Source of the DNA: Aphanomyces cochlioides
Lineage: Eukaryota > Oomycota > Saprolegniomycetes > Saprolegniales > Verrucalvaceae
Direction: 5' to 3'
Length of the DNA: 64,000 bases
Assembly (NCBI GenBank): GCA_019828595.1
Contig: JAHQRK010000009.1
Location: 1,116,001 to 1,180,000 of the forward strand
Positions 46,626 to 57,320 of the stretch are shown piece by piece. Both the position numbers and the translations under genes were made by a program. Numbering within the stretch: the first letter of the stretch is position 1; every line of letters begins with the position of its first letter. The notes below the pieces were generated by a model, which was not told the DNA's origin, ran no database searches, and worked only from the letters and a program-made list of their open reading frames with translations.

Positions 46626-48483
46626 ATGCCACAAGAAGATGATTCGCGGCTCCGGCGCGATGTCCTCTCGGCATGGGCGAGCATAACGCAGGAGAAACAG
46701 AGACGCCAAGCAAATCGACGACGAGCTGTACGCTTTCACTATTTTAAGCTCCTTCGTCAGGGCTTTGAAGCCTTCAAATATCCAATTCAAATGCAACATG
46801 AACGCATCCAAGTGCTAAACCGTGTTTCCGCAAAGAAACTACAAGCACGTTGCTTCTACGCATGGCTCCAACACGTTCGTGCACGCCAAGCTAAAGCACG
46901 ACAGGAACTCCAAGCCCGTCAAAACCAACTTCAGCTTGCCTTTTATCAGTGGAAAGCACTCCACCTTAAGAGGATACAAGACGAACGAGATGAGCGCACA
47001 GCCGCTCATTTCCACCGCAACAAGGTATCACAGATATTCATTCATCTTCTGACGCTCTTGAAGCTCATTCATGCATTCTTCATCCGTTGGAAAGCGTTCG
47101 TCGAGTCCAGGCACCATCTACTAGCTCGAGTTGAAATCTCGTTCGAGTCTCATCAAGTCCAGGATCATCAAGCACTGCAGCTCACATGCTTCCGACAATG
47201 GAAGGAGCACACCCAAAGTCGTGTTGCACAGCGTTTCATCATGTATGTTGTGGATGATTCACAATATCTCATCACGATATGTGTGCAGCCATAAAGCACA
47301 AATGCACTACGAGTTGGCATTGACGAAGCGAGTATTCCAAGCATGGGTTCAATTCGTTGGCATACGAATGTGGGAGGAAATGATTTACCTTCGTGCCGCG
47401 AAGCATCGTATGCAAGTCTTACTCCGACATAGCTTCATTGTTTGGCGTGAAAAGTGCAGTCATCCTCTGGACAATCGGTCATAATGACAACTAGGGTTCA
47501 CGTGTGGAAGCAAGCTCGGGCTCAAACCACTATGGCCTTGACGCATTGGAAGATGACCATGCAGCGGCGTGCCATGAAAGCGTGGGTTCAAGGTGTGCAC
47601 ATCAGACAAGCCAAGAGGCATTTCCGTCACGAGGTCTTCACTATTGATTTATGCTCCAGTCAATGAAGCTTCGATCTAGGCTTTGGAGTGGAGGCATGCT
47701 CTTTTCTTGCGTCAAGGTCTGGCTCACTGGATACAAGCTGCATTTGTCCTCCAAGATGAGCGCATGAAAGAGGTTCAGAGACGAGCAGCCCTAGCGTCAG
47801 ATCTTCTTTGGCGGCGTGTTGCTCGAATAGCTTCACATTGGCAATATGTGACTGTTAATCACCTGATCAAAGGACCTCGTGGTCCACGGCAAACCCTTGT
47901 GCACGTAACTGACCCCACACCAGCAAGAAAGATTTCTTTTGACGACATTGTGCAGCCACTTGGAATGTCCAGCGTGGTAGTAACGTCAGCACCTCGACGA
48001 CCACCGCCTCGAAAACCCCTGGAATTGCTCTACGATGGAGACCCAAAGCAGTCTACTAGATCGTCCAAGTTGGATCCTGTGTACATTGAGCCACTCGTAC
48101 CAGAGAAAGCAATTCCAACGAAGATCACAGATACTGGCATCCGCAAATATGGCATTCAGATCCCACCTCCACGACCAATTTCTCCGAAGGCGGTCGATCA
48201 CGATCTTGAGAGTCTCGTGGATGATATGGAAGCTCGGTTACAATATTGGCAGGAGAAGAAGACCGAGTGGAAGCGTCACAAGCATCAACTGGATGAGCTA
48301 CGTCTGCATCTCTCGAGCAAAACGCTGCCCGAGAGTACCCGAGAGGTTCTTCAACGGACTCTGGAGGTTATGGAAGCGACTCATCGGGATCATTTGGCCG
48401 CACACGCTGCCTCGAAGGCAGAGATGAAGTCATTTGCCCATCAGATAGAGGTCTTGAAGAGTAAGAGGCGCAATGTCAACTAA
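46626..48483 (+). CDS. SFI1-like centrin-binding repeat protein
   Basis: The protein is built of repeats with a tryptophan followed by basic helices (FYAWLQHVRAR, FYQWKALHLKR, FFIRWKAFVES, CFRQWKEHTQS, VFQAWVQFVGI, FIVWREK, ALTHWKMTMQR, AMKAWVQGVHI), the SFI1 signature for centrin binding. Introns at 47243-47288, 47454-47494 and 47634-47679 restore a single frame. A further GT-AG interval of 39 bp (47023-47061) keeps the frame either way, so its removal is uncertain. The C-terminal third is proline-rich and then a coiled coil ending VLKSKRRNVN. A role at basal bodies or centrosomes is expected from the family. Confidence 0.8.
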
Positions 48484-48675
48484 GGACATCGTCAATCTTC
48501 CATCGTCGGTTTCATGTTCCTCTGTCCGGTGTTCTAGAAAATGCTTCAGACGTTTCTGTATCAACTAGAAGTAAAACCTGATTGGTAGAAAATATCGAAT
48601 TTTTGAGCATACGATTGGCTAAAATCCTCAAGCCATCCAGTGAGCAACAATCGAAATTCTTCCCCCAAGATCAAG

Positions 48676-49223
48676 ATGGACTATGGACGGGAACTCCTGC
48701 GTCGGCAATTCACAGGTAGATCCTCCAAGGATGCGTGAAAGATTCACACTCTGTGTATTTAGAACTGAGCCGCAACCCACCGGAGGGCGTCAGCGTTGGT
48801 CTCGGGGACGATGAAAACCTCTTCAACTGGGAAATTATGCTCGTGGGTCCCCCCGACACTCTGTATGAAGGTGGCTTCTTCAAAGCGCGGCTGGAATTCC
48901 CGTCGGACTTTCCCAACATGCCGCCAAAAATGACTTTCATTTCGGACATGTGGCATCCCAACGTTTACCCGAATGGCGTGGTGTGCATTTCGATTTTGCA
49001 TCCTCCGGGTGAGGATCGTATGAATGCTCAAGAATCTGCTGACGAACGATGGCGCCCGATATTGGGCGTTGAAGCCATTCTTGTCTCGGTGATTTCCATG
49101 CTATCGGACCCGAACGACGATTCCCCTGCAAACATTGACGCTGCCGTCGAATGGAGGAACGACAAGGAAGGATTCAAGAAGCATTGCCGCCGCGTCGTGC
49201 GCAAGTCGCAAGAAGACATTTAA
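48676..49223 (+). CDS. Ubiquitin-conjugating enzyme E2, UBC7/UBE2G type
   Basis: Two exons (48676-48714, 48762-49223; intron 47 bp) give 166 residues. The UBC fold is complete: WEIMLVGPPDTLYEGG, the PNMPPKM loop, the HPN motif (HPNVYPNG), catalytic Cys88 in GVVCISILH, and the acidic insertion after it (PPGEDRMNAQESADERW) that marks the UBC7/UBE2G group. Those E2s make Lys48 ubiquitin chains and serve ER-associated degradation in yeast and animals. It starts 190 bp after the SFI1-like gene on the same strand. Confidence 0.93.
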
Positions 49224-49459
49224 TTCAGCTTTAGTACTCATATAAACACGACCTTTCGTCGACATCTTTCTCTTTCCACTCAACGATCTCCCCCCCCGAC
49301 AATCCAATGGTGCCATGATCCATTACCTTCGGCCAAACAGCCACTCCCCGCCATATTTATCAACCTCACCGTATATTATGGAGCTGGAGCAAGCCAATGT
49401 TTTCATCTTCCCCCTCGGCCTCGATCGCGCGATTGCCGCTGCTTCCTTCTTATTGATTT

Positions 49460-49560
49460 CTCTGCGATTATCCGAATAAATAACCGGAAACCCACAAATT
49501 CCGGATAAAAATCCGGATAATATGTGAACACGTATGTCCGGATAAAAATCCGGACCATCC
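49460..49560. promoter_or_regulatory. Cluster of CCGGATA motifs upstream of the PTPA gene
   Basis: Four or more CCGGATA/TATCCG words occur in about 100 bp (TTATCCGAATAA, TTCCGGATAAAAATCCGGAT, TGTCCGGATAAAAATCCGG), ending about 30 bp before the predicted PTPA ATG at 49586. The same palindrome lies upstream of other host genes here. Confidence 0.5.
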
Positions 49561-49585
49561 CAAAGAGAGGCATTCTAAGCGCAAC

Positions 49586-50868
49586 ATGACTTTCGTGATT
49601 CCTCAACGTGCAATCTTCTCCGAAGCGGATCTCCGCCACTTTGTCCGCTCGAATGTAAGGACTTGACCTTTAGACTTTGGGTTGCTTACGGAAGCTGGTT
49701 TCTTAGACATATGAGATGATTATGATCTTTGTGAAGGCACTTAATGAAAGTGTCAAAGGCAAGAAACTCACAGACGAAATTCCCGTTTCCCAGGTATTCC
49801 CGAAGCTAAACGGTGACAAGTTGTTCTAATATGTAGCTCTAGAATGTTGAATCTGTATGCGCTCTCTTGGCGACATTGTCAACCTGGATTGATGAAATTC
49901 CTCCCATTGCTCAACCAATGCGGTTTGGAAACAAAGCATTCCGAGACTGGTATGATCGCTTGGTCGATGTAAGTTGTCTTCGCACACGTAATACTTTTGC
50001 TCATGTAGTTTGTCTATGTAGCAATCTCCACGAATGCATGAAGCAATGCTCCAACCAACTGAATTGAAAGCTGCAGCGATTGAACTCTGCCCCTACTTGA
50101 TTGATAGCTTTGGGAACCGCGTCCGCATTGACTATGGCACTGGCCATGAAACAAGCTTCGTCTTGTGGCTCTGTAAACATCTGTGCTGTCGGTTACATTG
50201 TGTGATGAACATGATTAGGTGGACTACACAAGATTGGATTCCTTAGCCAGAGCGACTTTCCTGCCATTGTGCTCAAGATTTTCCACACGTACTTGACTGT
50301 CATGCGCCGACTCCAGAAGGTGTATATGCTTGAGCCAGCTGGATCGCATGGCGTATGGGGTCTCGATGACTATCAATGCTTGCCATTTTACTTTGGCTCG
50401 TCCCAACTCATTGGCCAGACCAACTTCGCACCAAGTTGTGTCCACGACGATTCTGTTCTACAATCACACAGCGCCGAGTATCTCTACTTGGATGCTGTTC
50501 GATTTGTTCGCGAAGTTAAATCGTCTGGTTCATTTGCTGAGACTTCTCCTATGCTAAACGACATCAGCGGCGTTCACTCATGGGAGAAGATCAATGGCGG
50601 AATGCTCAAACTCTACGAAGGCGAAGTGCTCAAGAAGTTTCCCGTGATCCAGCATTTGCTTTTCGGTTCGTTGATTCCATGCACATGGAAACCATCTCAA
50701 AGCGGCGATACGTCCTACAAGCCAGTGAGCACCCATCCTGGCACGCGAGTCCATGCTCCAAACTGGGATTTGCCTGTCAATGAAGCCGCACCATGGACGC
50801 CCGTGGAAGTGCTGGCCAAAGCTGTCTCGGAGACGGAAACAGAAGCCTTCAAACCATCAGAGCTCTAA
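49586..50868 (+). CDS. Serine/threonine phosphatase 2A activator (PTPA), peptidyl-prolyl isomerase type
   Basis: Five exons (49586-49654, 49707-49793, 49843-49968, 50022-50172, 50219-50868) give 360 residues. Family hallmarks appear in order: WIDEIPPI, RFGNKAFRDWYDRL, YLIDSFGNRVRIDYGTGHE, RRLQKVYMLEPAGSHGVWGLDDYQ and FYFGSSQLIGQ. The splits fall inside conserved blocks and the joined protein runs without gaps. PTPA assists assembly and activation of PP2A; this is known for the family. Confidence 0.95.
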
Positions 50869-51319
50869 CTCAAGCCCATGCAGACCGTTGAAAGGACAGA
50901 CGTTGACTCTTGCAATTGACACAACGGTAACTTTGAATGAATTATCACCAATTTGTGTGTTGTGAAAGATAAAGCCCCTTTTGTCGAGCGCTGTGGTTGC
51001 TACACGTATCCTTGTTTTGATCGTTCAATTGGAATGTCATCGTTGTTTACTCCCTGAAACAGTTTTCGTCGGCAGTCATGGCAAACTTGAAGAGAATTGG
51101 GCTCGGTTTGCAAGCTCATCGTGATACAATCGGAAATATCAGCTCTACCTTGAACATCCATGTGCTATGTGCAAGAACGAACATCCAGTTGTGCTCGTAG
51201 AGCAACCACGCAGCAGTGCCGTTGCACGCTGTCTGACAATATGATGCTTGGTTCATTTGTTTTTCGTTTAGTGCTTTTTAGGCTCTGAAGATGTAGATTC
51301 CAACGAATGCATTATCCTC
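50869..51319. other. Intergenic, relic of the following gene family
   Basis: No gene. Around 51060-51240 the sequence repeats words from the coding end of the next (minus) gene (TTTTCGTCGGCAGTCATGGCA versus TTTTCATCGGCGATCATGGCA at 51334; AAGAATGTGCTGTG versus GTGCTATGTGCAAGAACG), so a decayed second copy of its 3' end lies here. Confidence 0.45.
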
Positions 51320-51817
51320 TTACGCCCACAAGGAGTTTTCATCGGCGATCATGGCAGACTCGAGAAGGTCCGAGCGTAGTTTTTTGGGGGTCCATAGAGT
51401 AGCAATCGGTACAATGTCATCCCCACCTTGGGCAAGAATGTGCTGTGTCCATGGGTGGACATCCAATTGTGCCAACACAGCTGCGCACTGACCCAATTGA
51501 CCTTGTGTCCCTGGTAGCGCTGTTGTACCGATACGTTCAAAGCCATTTGGTCTTTTGGCAAACTCCATCAATGCAATGTTGAAATCGTGCACAGTCACGT
51601 TGGGTGGTACAGGAAACGGAGGTGGTGGAGGCTTGGGGTCTGCCACTTGTGCCGCATGGATTGCCTTGAACTTGTCTACTTTCTCCCACCAAAAGATGAG
51701 CGGTTGCCTTCCTTCGACTTTTCGTTCTAATCTCACAATTTGAACCAAGACGTTGCCCTCACCTTCGCCATTCTCTTCCACGACGTCGTCGATCTTAACG
51801 AACGCTCCCCGCGACAT
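51320..51817 (-). CDS. Unrecognised proline-rich family, minus member of a divergent pair
   Basis: From MSRGAFVKIDD (51817) to the stop at 51320 the protein has about 165 residues. An in-frame upstream ATG (52054) would overlap the partner gene, so the inner start is preferred; another copy at 57320 also begins with MSRGAF. It shares with its partner on the other strand a PLIF-W block, a proline run (PPPPPFPVPPN) and the signature TQGQLGQCAAVLAQLDVHPWTQH, and ends DENSLWA. No known domain. Intergenic spacing to the partner ATG is only about 157 bp. Partial copies nearby suggest spread with mobile DNA. Confidence 0.5.
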   Translation of the reverse strand: MSRGAFVKIDDVVEENGEGEGNVLVQIVRLERKVEGRQPLIFWWEKVDKFKAIHAAQVADPKPPPPPFPVPPNVTVHDFNIALMEFAKRPNGFERIGTTALPGTQGQLGQCAAVLAQLDVHPWTQHILAQGGDDIVPIATLWTPKKLRSDLLESAMIADENSLWA

Positions 51818-51974
51818 CTCGCCTCCACAAACTGTTGGAGAATGCTTTTCGCGTGTCAATCTTGTTTCCCAACGACTTTTTCTGTGTGCGACTGCCATCA
51901 ATGACTGTGAGTATGTAGGATCATACAGTTGAAGAGGAATTTTGCAACGTTTCATTATTAAATTTTCCCGCAAG

Positions 51975-52565
51975 ATGGACAGCACGCGCAAAGTCGACTT
52001 CACCAATCTGTCAAACGAAGCGAAAACCTGTAAAGTCGATGGCGAGGAGTCCAAACCGTCGAAAAATCTTACAAGTCAAGACGAACTCATTCTACTTGAG
52101 GATGTTTTGACGAGAAATGGCGGGAATGATCGCTTTGTTGACGAAATTATGGTGAAAATGAAGGACGAGGACGATCCGCCCCTAATTTTCGGCTGGCAAA
52201 ATATCGATTCCTTCATCAATGCCATCAAAGCGGTGCAAGGTGTCCAACCGCCCCCTCCTCCACCCCCGTTTCAACTTCCTGCGGATCTGAATGAATTTTC
52301 TTTTAAGAATGCACTCTTGAATTTTGTCAGTCAACGGGCAGACACAGACGCGCCGGTGGAAAGATATGCGCTACCTTGCACCCAAGGTCAGGTTGGCAAA
52401 TGCGCGGCCATTCTCGCGAAATTGGACTTTCACCCCTGGACACGTCACGTTATCATATACAGGGAACGACTATCCACTTGGACAGAAGTATTTCGAATAC
52501 TCACGAATAGTCGCCTCGGATTGGTCAGTATACTTCGAAATTCGTCTTTTCTTTTGTCCAATTAG
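51975..52565 (+). pseudogene. Unrecognised proline-rich family, plus member of a divergent pair, 3' end displaced
   Basis: ATG at 51975 (MDSTRKVDFTNLSNE). It aligns with the minus member through DPPLIFGWQNIDSF, a proline run, and TQGQVGKCAAILAKLDFHPWTRH. After this block the minus member continues to a DENSLWA end. The frame here changes near 52450, and the matching C-terminus (ADVYIPKERTDTLEHV... DENSLWN) is found 2.2 kb away at about 54778-54927, beyond a palindrome array and a pogo-like transposase. The gene therefore appears to have been split by an insertion. A nucleotide-level copy of the N-terminal half is at 55191. Confidence 0.5.
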
Positions 52566-52882
52566 ATGCAATGTAGGAAATTTTATTCAGGAAAACATAT
52601 TTTATGACAGTGTATTTAAATTCAGATCAAGTTTGCATTTATTAATGTCGAATTTCATTACAGAGCAGTATACAGAATGAAAGTGGTTCAAATATCAAAG
52701 AATTCATTGTTTTGTCAGCTTTGAGTGGATGCCAGCGATACCAAAAAATCCATAGGAAAGTATGTTTCACCTTTGAATTGATTGTATTTTGCCTTGTCTG
52801 TTGCGCCAATATAGATGCCATACTCAAATTTTGAAAAAGTATCTACCCAACCGGAATTGAACCGAGGGCGAATCAACAAATG

Positions 52883-53182
52883 ACTGGTATGATATCCCAA
52901 AATATCATACCAGTTCCGGTTGGGTAGTCAACAAATGGAGGTATCCTCAGACTGATTTTTGAATATACCGAGGGCGAATCAACAAATGACTGGTATGATA
53001 TCCCAAAATATCATACCAGTCATTTGTTGACTACCCAACCGGAACTGGTATGATATTTTGGGATATCATACCAGTCATTTGTTGACTACCCAACCGGAAC
53101 TGGTATGATATTTTGGGATATCATACCAGTCATTTGTTGATTCGCCCTCGGTATATTCAAAAATCAGTCTGAGGATACCTCC
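52883..53182. repeat. Nested palindrome array: four 32-bp hairpins in an 84-bp inverted repeat
   Basis: Four copies of a 32-bp hairpin (ACTGGTATGATAT, 6-nt loop, ATATCATACCAGT) occur at 52883-52914, 52989-53020, 53044-53075 and 53099-53130. The last three are spaced exactly 55 bp apart; copies 1 and 2 have loop CCCAAA, copies 3 and 4 the inverse. 52937-53020 and 53099-53182 form an 84-bp inverted repeat that looks perfect by eye. Cruciform formation is likely. Confidence 0.9.
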
Positions 53183-53477
53183 GGCATATTGTCTGGTGAA
53201 TAGGGTAAGCATGCAAAATGTGAGCTGACCTGTTCTTGTAGCACATGTTACTTTACACATGATGTGAGGGGTGAAAGATTAGCATGGGGCCATCCAATTG
53301 GATGGCAGTGCGCCCCCACCTTTTTAATATAAAATTTAAATTATATCAATAAAATAACTTGTATTCATTATGAAGAACAAAAATATTGAGCGAAAAAATA
53401 TTAGACAAAATAACCCCAACCCCCACTTAACCCTGAACCCCCAAACACACAAATTCAATACAAAAAACAAGATAACT

Positions 53478-54645
53478 TTACTTCTGCAAAAAATTTTCAA
53501 AACTGCGGCAAATTTCATATTCCGTGATGCGTCCCCAGGCCAAAATGGAGCGGTTGATCAGGGTAAGTCTCTTCTTGGCGGCAGTTGGTGAATCAAGAAC
53601 CTCAGTTTCATCATCTTCGATGTCGTCTTCATCAAGCCAAATGTCCCGCATGTGGCGCTTGAACGGCGCCATTATTCCAACGTCCAAGGGCTGACAGACC
53701 GACGTCGAGTTGGGTGGTAAGGCACAGACATGACACCCCATATCGTTGATTGCCTTGTAGGACGACACACTGACATGGGGCTCGAAATTGTCAAGCATTA
53801 CGACTGAGAGCCCTTCGATATCTTGCTCGAGGACGTCAACAAGGTATTGTTTCCAAACGACACCATCCATCCACGCCTTCTCTTGTACTGCGTAGGAATG
53901 GCCAACAGGATACGTGGGAATCTCATTCGTCGCGATCCTGCCGCCGGGCTTTCCTCGGGTGATGAACATGAGTGGTAGTTTCTTGCCCTCGCCACGTATC
54001 GTCAACACCGCAGTCATGCGGTAGGCATTCTTCTCACCAGAGATATCTTGGCATCGCCACCTCGTATCGACCAAATGATACGAGGTGGCATTTCATAATA
54101 AATTCCAGTTTCATCAACATTGTACATGTAGCAGTCGTCGTACGTTTCATACTGTCGATGGAAGTCGGCCGCAAATTCGTCGCGAATCGACATCAATACA
54201 TCTTGTTTGAGCTTCAATTTGCCAGGCCTCTGACGAGAAAATCCATGACGATGCGAAAAACGCTGGAGTAGCCACAGTAGAGACTTGTATCCGTTGGACT
54301 TGTCGCTCAGATATGACCGAAGCCACTCCCAATATATATGGTTCTTCTTGATCCACTTGATTACGTGAGTGCATGTTAGAGCGCGCTCCTTTGCCCGCAT
54401 GAGTGTCATATATTCTTTAAGCCATTAGGGTCGGGGAGAATCTCTGCTCTTCCTTCAGACTTTAGCTTCTTACGCATTTTGCTGCCCTTGAAGGCTTCTA
54501 TGGCATCACTGTTGGAAGGCCAATTTCGTATCGTGCGTCGCGGTATGTCCATCTCCTGTGCAACCGCATAGGACGACATTGTCTTCAACAACTCAAGGGC
54601 ACGACGACGCTCCTCAATCGTGTGTGATGAGTAGTACTTCTTCAT
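53478..54645 (-). pseudogene. Pogo/Tigger-type (Tc1/mariner superfamily) transposase, two frameshifts
   Basis: On the minus strand an N-terminal helix-turn-helix (YSSHTIEERRRALELLKT, VAQEMDIPRRTIRNW) leads, after a one-base frame change near 54420, into a CENP-B-like region and the DDE domain. The domain has YNVDETGIYYEMP (first Asp), then after a second frame change near 54055 SVVMLDNFEPHVSVSS (second Asp) and PPNSTSVCQPLDVGIMAPFKRH (third Asp). The catalytic triad is present, so loss is due only to the frame changes. No clear terminal inverted repeats were found. It lies between the split parts of the plus-strand proline-rich gene. Confidence 0.8.
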
Positions 54646-54777
54646 GGGATGATTTATGGCATTAAAATTGAGGCAACGTGTAATTTAAATTGCTCTTTGG
54701 CGCGAATAAACATCCCGCCAATCGGAGAGCAAAATTTCAATTAATTTTTTTGATTGGTTAAGTTTATAGTAGTACCA

Positions 54778-54927
54778 TATCAAAAGTTCGATAGGCCAAG
54801 TGGATGGTCGTGCCCTGTATGGCCGTCCTGTCTTGCCGATTGCAGATGTATACATCCCCAAAGAACGCACAGACACTCTGGAGCATGTCATGAACCAAGA
54901 CGAGAACTCCTTGTGGAACTAAACAAT
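54778..54927 (+). pseudogene. Displaced C-terminus of the proline-rich family
   Basis: One frame reads GRALYGRPVLPIADVYIPKE, then RTDTLEHV and DENSLWN before TAA. This aligns with the minus member's end (VPIATLWTPKK, RSDLLESA, DENSLWA). It fits as the missing 3' end of the gene beginning at 51975. Confidence 0.5.
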
Positions 54928-55190
54928 ATCCATCAACTTTCCAGGAATCTATTCACTAATCGTCCACTTCCCACCTAAAATGTCTTGTCGCACCACACAA
55001 CAACTCCATGGTTCTGGCTACCCTAGGGCGAATACAAGTATTGCACTGGAATGGTCTATAAATCCTCGTGCAACGTCATAGATTTGTTCTGATGTCCAAT
55101 GTGGCGTTTCTCTGCTGAAGCCACAAAATTTGAAGCAGCTTTGGGATAGCTACCTGCCATGCGGCCCTAATCCGATAACGGCTTTGTTTT

Positions 55191-55736
55191 ATGGAAATGG
55201 GAGACAGCATACCTGTAAATGTGTTGAAAGCAATGGATCATACAATTGAAGGAAATGGTCTGTCGGTTTGCAATCATGCCCCGATTCACGCACGTCAAGT
55301 GTTTGGTATTCTGTTCCAATCCCTCATTGTCAAATTTGCGCGCAAGATGGAAACCAAGGACGAAGACAACTCAGCCAACGCGCCAAAGGAGGCTAAGGCT
55401 CGTAAAGCCGTTGAAGAGGAGTCCAAACCATCGAAAAAGATTAAAAGTCACGTCACCCCAACACACCTCGAGGATTTGCTGGTGAGAAATGGCGGCAATG
55501 ATCGTGTAGTTGACGAGATCCTGGCAAAAATGAATAGTGAGGACGATCCTCCCTTGACTTTTGCCTGGCATAATCTCGGTTCCTTTGTCGCTGCAATCAA
55601 TTTGGCGCGAGATGCCAATCCGCCCCCCACCCCCAACCCCCATTTCGAATCCCTGCGGCTCTGACTGATACTTCTTTTGAAGATGCGCTTTTGAACTTCG
55701 TCCAACGTCGTGCAAACACAGCGCCACCGATGGGAC
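55191..55736 (+). pseudogene. Proline-rich family, second plus copy, 3' truncated
   Basis: It parallels the gene at 51975 (FARKMETKDEDN, then EESKPSKKIKSH, NGGNDRVVDEILAKM, DDPPLTFAWHNLGSFVAAI). A frame change occurs in the C-rich run near 55630-55645, after which DTSFEDALLNFVQRRAN continues. At about 55736 it stops abruptly and joins a minus-strand member head-on, so the copy lacks the conserved signature and the C-terminus. Confidence 0.55.
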
Positions 55737-57320
55737 GCTGTTGTACCGATACGTTCAAAGCCATTTGGTCTTTTGGCAAACTCCGTCAATGCAATTTTGA
55801 AATCTTGCACAGTCACGTTGGGTGGTGTGCGATGCCACTTGCGAAACCATCAGCAACAGCTCCATCCAGCTACCCTCTGCGAAGAGCATTGTACTCCCGT
55901 CACGCGCTACCGAGTAAACAATGACCCCCACTGGATTTGCCCTTTGGAATCGGGTGCAGTTGCTCTCATTGCCTAATGACAGCTCACCGTTGTCCATCTG
56001 CACCCGATGAGGCATTTAGTGATTGAAAACCACTTCGAAGTCTAGTTGCAATTGCCGTAATGCCATTGCTGATCTTCGAAAATGATCTACGAAATGCTGC
56101 AACAGAAACAAAAAGTGAAGATTGCGAAGAAGTTGGGCAAACGATCCGTGTTACAAGAAAATATCATCGCGAGCCGTTTGATGATTGCTGACAGTTTGTC
56201 GACTAGTTGTTGTCCTTGAGGGCTCGGACAGCAGCACCAATACGATGTTGGGCCTTGTTGGCAATCTATAAATCGAGGGGAGTAAGTTTATGCTCGAAAC
56301 ATGGCGCAGGTTACATCGATATTGGGGTTCAATGCTAAGACTGCACGGATATCTTGCAAAGCCAAGCGGTAGCGTTCAAGACCTTCGTAAGCCAAACCTC
56401 GTCGCAACAAGGCTTTTTGGTTCTCAGGCTACAACGGACATTGAGCTCCATAAACAATTTGCTTTCAAAGTACTCACGTCGTATTCCAAGACATGGGAGC
56501 AGTCGCGAATGACGGCTGAAAAGTTGCTGAGTTGCTGGTGGCACGCAGCTCGGTTGTTGTAGCACGAGATAGCAACTGGAGAATCGTCCTTCTCACAAGC
56601 GTTGATCGCTTCTGTATACACTTCAATAGCTTTTTCGAAGGACGCAGCTTTAAACAAGTCATTGCCTACGAAGTTTGAGCATCACACGCCTTGCACAATT
56701 ATCTCACCTTGTTCTTTAAGGAGTTCTGATGGGCTGAGACCCAATCGACGAGCTTGTTCAGCTTTGGCAAGCAACGGTTCAATCTACATCCACCATTAAT
56801 CTCATGGTGGAAAGTACATCGCATACCTCGTTGATGAGTTTGTTCAAATCCTTGTTGTCAAAATCGACTTTTTGTCCTGTTTGACTACTTCCAATGCTTT
56901 GGCATATTGCTTGGTGCCTTTGAGACCCAATGCATAACGATGGTAGCCTAATTCAATCAAAAGTTATTGCAGTCGTCACGAGAGGAGTATGTGTACCTTT
57001 GACAAATTGTGGGTTCAATTGTACACACTTCTCGCCATCTTGTGCGGCTTCAGCAAAGAGCGATTGTCCACTGTAGGCAGCACTGCGGTTCGAGTAGTAC
57101 ACATGGTTACAGGAAGTGGAGGTGGTGGAGGCTTGGTGTCTGCCACTTGTGCCGCATGGATTGTTTTGACAAATATGTCCACTTTCTCCCATCGAAAGAT
57201 AAGTGGTTGCTTTCCATTGACTTTTCGTTCTAATCTCACAATTTGAACCAGGACGTTGCCCTCACCTTCGCCAGTCTCCTCCACCACGTCGTCGACTTTA
57301 ACGAACGCCCCCCGCGACAT
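55737..57320 (-). pseudogene. Proline-rich family, second minus copy, interrupted by a captured TPR-gene fragment
   Basis: 57320 down to about 57110 matches the minus gene's N-terminus (MSRGAFVKVDDVVEETGEGE, then PLIFRWEKVDIF). 55826 down to 55737 matches its next part (VTVQDFKIALTEFAKRPNGFERIGTT). In the intact copy these are adjacent (51513-51817). Here 1.28 kb carrying a TPR gene fragment sits between them, flanked by TGGT on both sides, which may be a small target duplication. The distal signature and C-terminus are missing. Confidence 0.6.
56203..57107 (-). pseudogene. 5'-truncated TPR (STI1-like) gene fragment
   Basis: With 4-5 short introns (for example 56948-56996) the minus strand reads TPR units: HVYYSNRSAAYS, AQDGEKCVQLNPQFVKGYHRYALGLKG, then LLKEQGNDLFKAASFEKAIE, CYNNRAACHQQLSNF, NQKALLRRGLAYEGLERYRLAL, and ends ALKDNN at TAG (56203-56205). 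The first TPR helices and the start codon are absent at the junction with the proline-rich gene, and one frame change is needed near 56890. Because introns are retained, it was copied from genomic DNA, not from mRNA. Confidence 0.65.

Noticed and set aside
51818..52054. Longer N-terminus of the minus proline-rich protein (start at 52054)
   Set aside because: It would be antisense to the partner gene, and the other copy starts at the same inner MSRGAF.
52883..53130. CRISPR-like regular repeat array
   Set aside because: Repeats are palindromes that flip orientation, the intervening 23 bp is itself repeated, only four units exist, and the sequence is eukaryotic with no cas genes.
52472..54805. 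ATCCACTTGG / CCAAGTGGAT as terminal inverted repeats of the pogo-like element
   Set aside because: Both words lie in coding-like sequence of the split gene, are only 10 bp and lack a flanking TA duplication; chance is likely.
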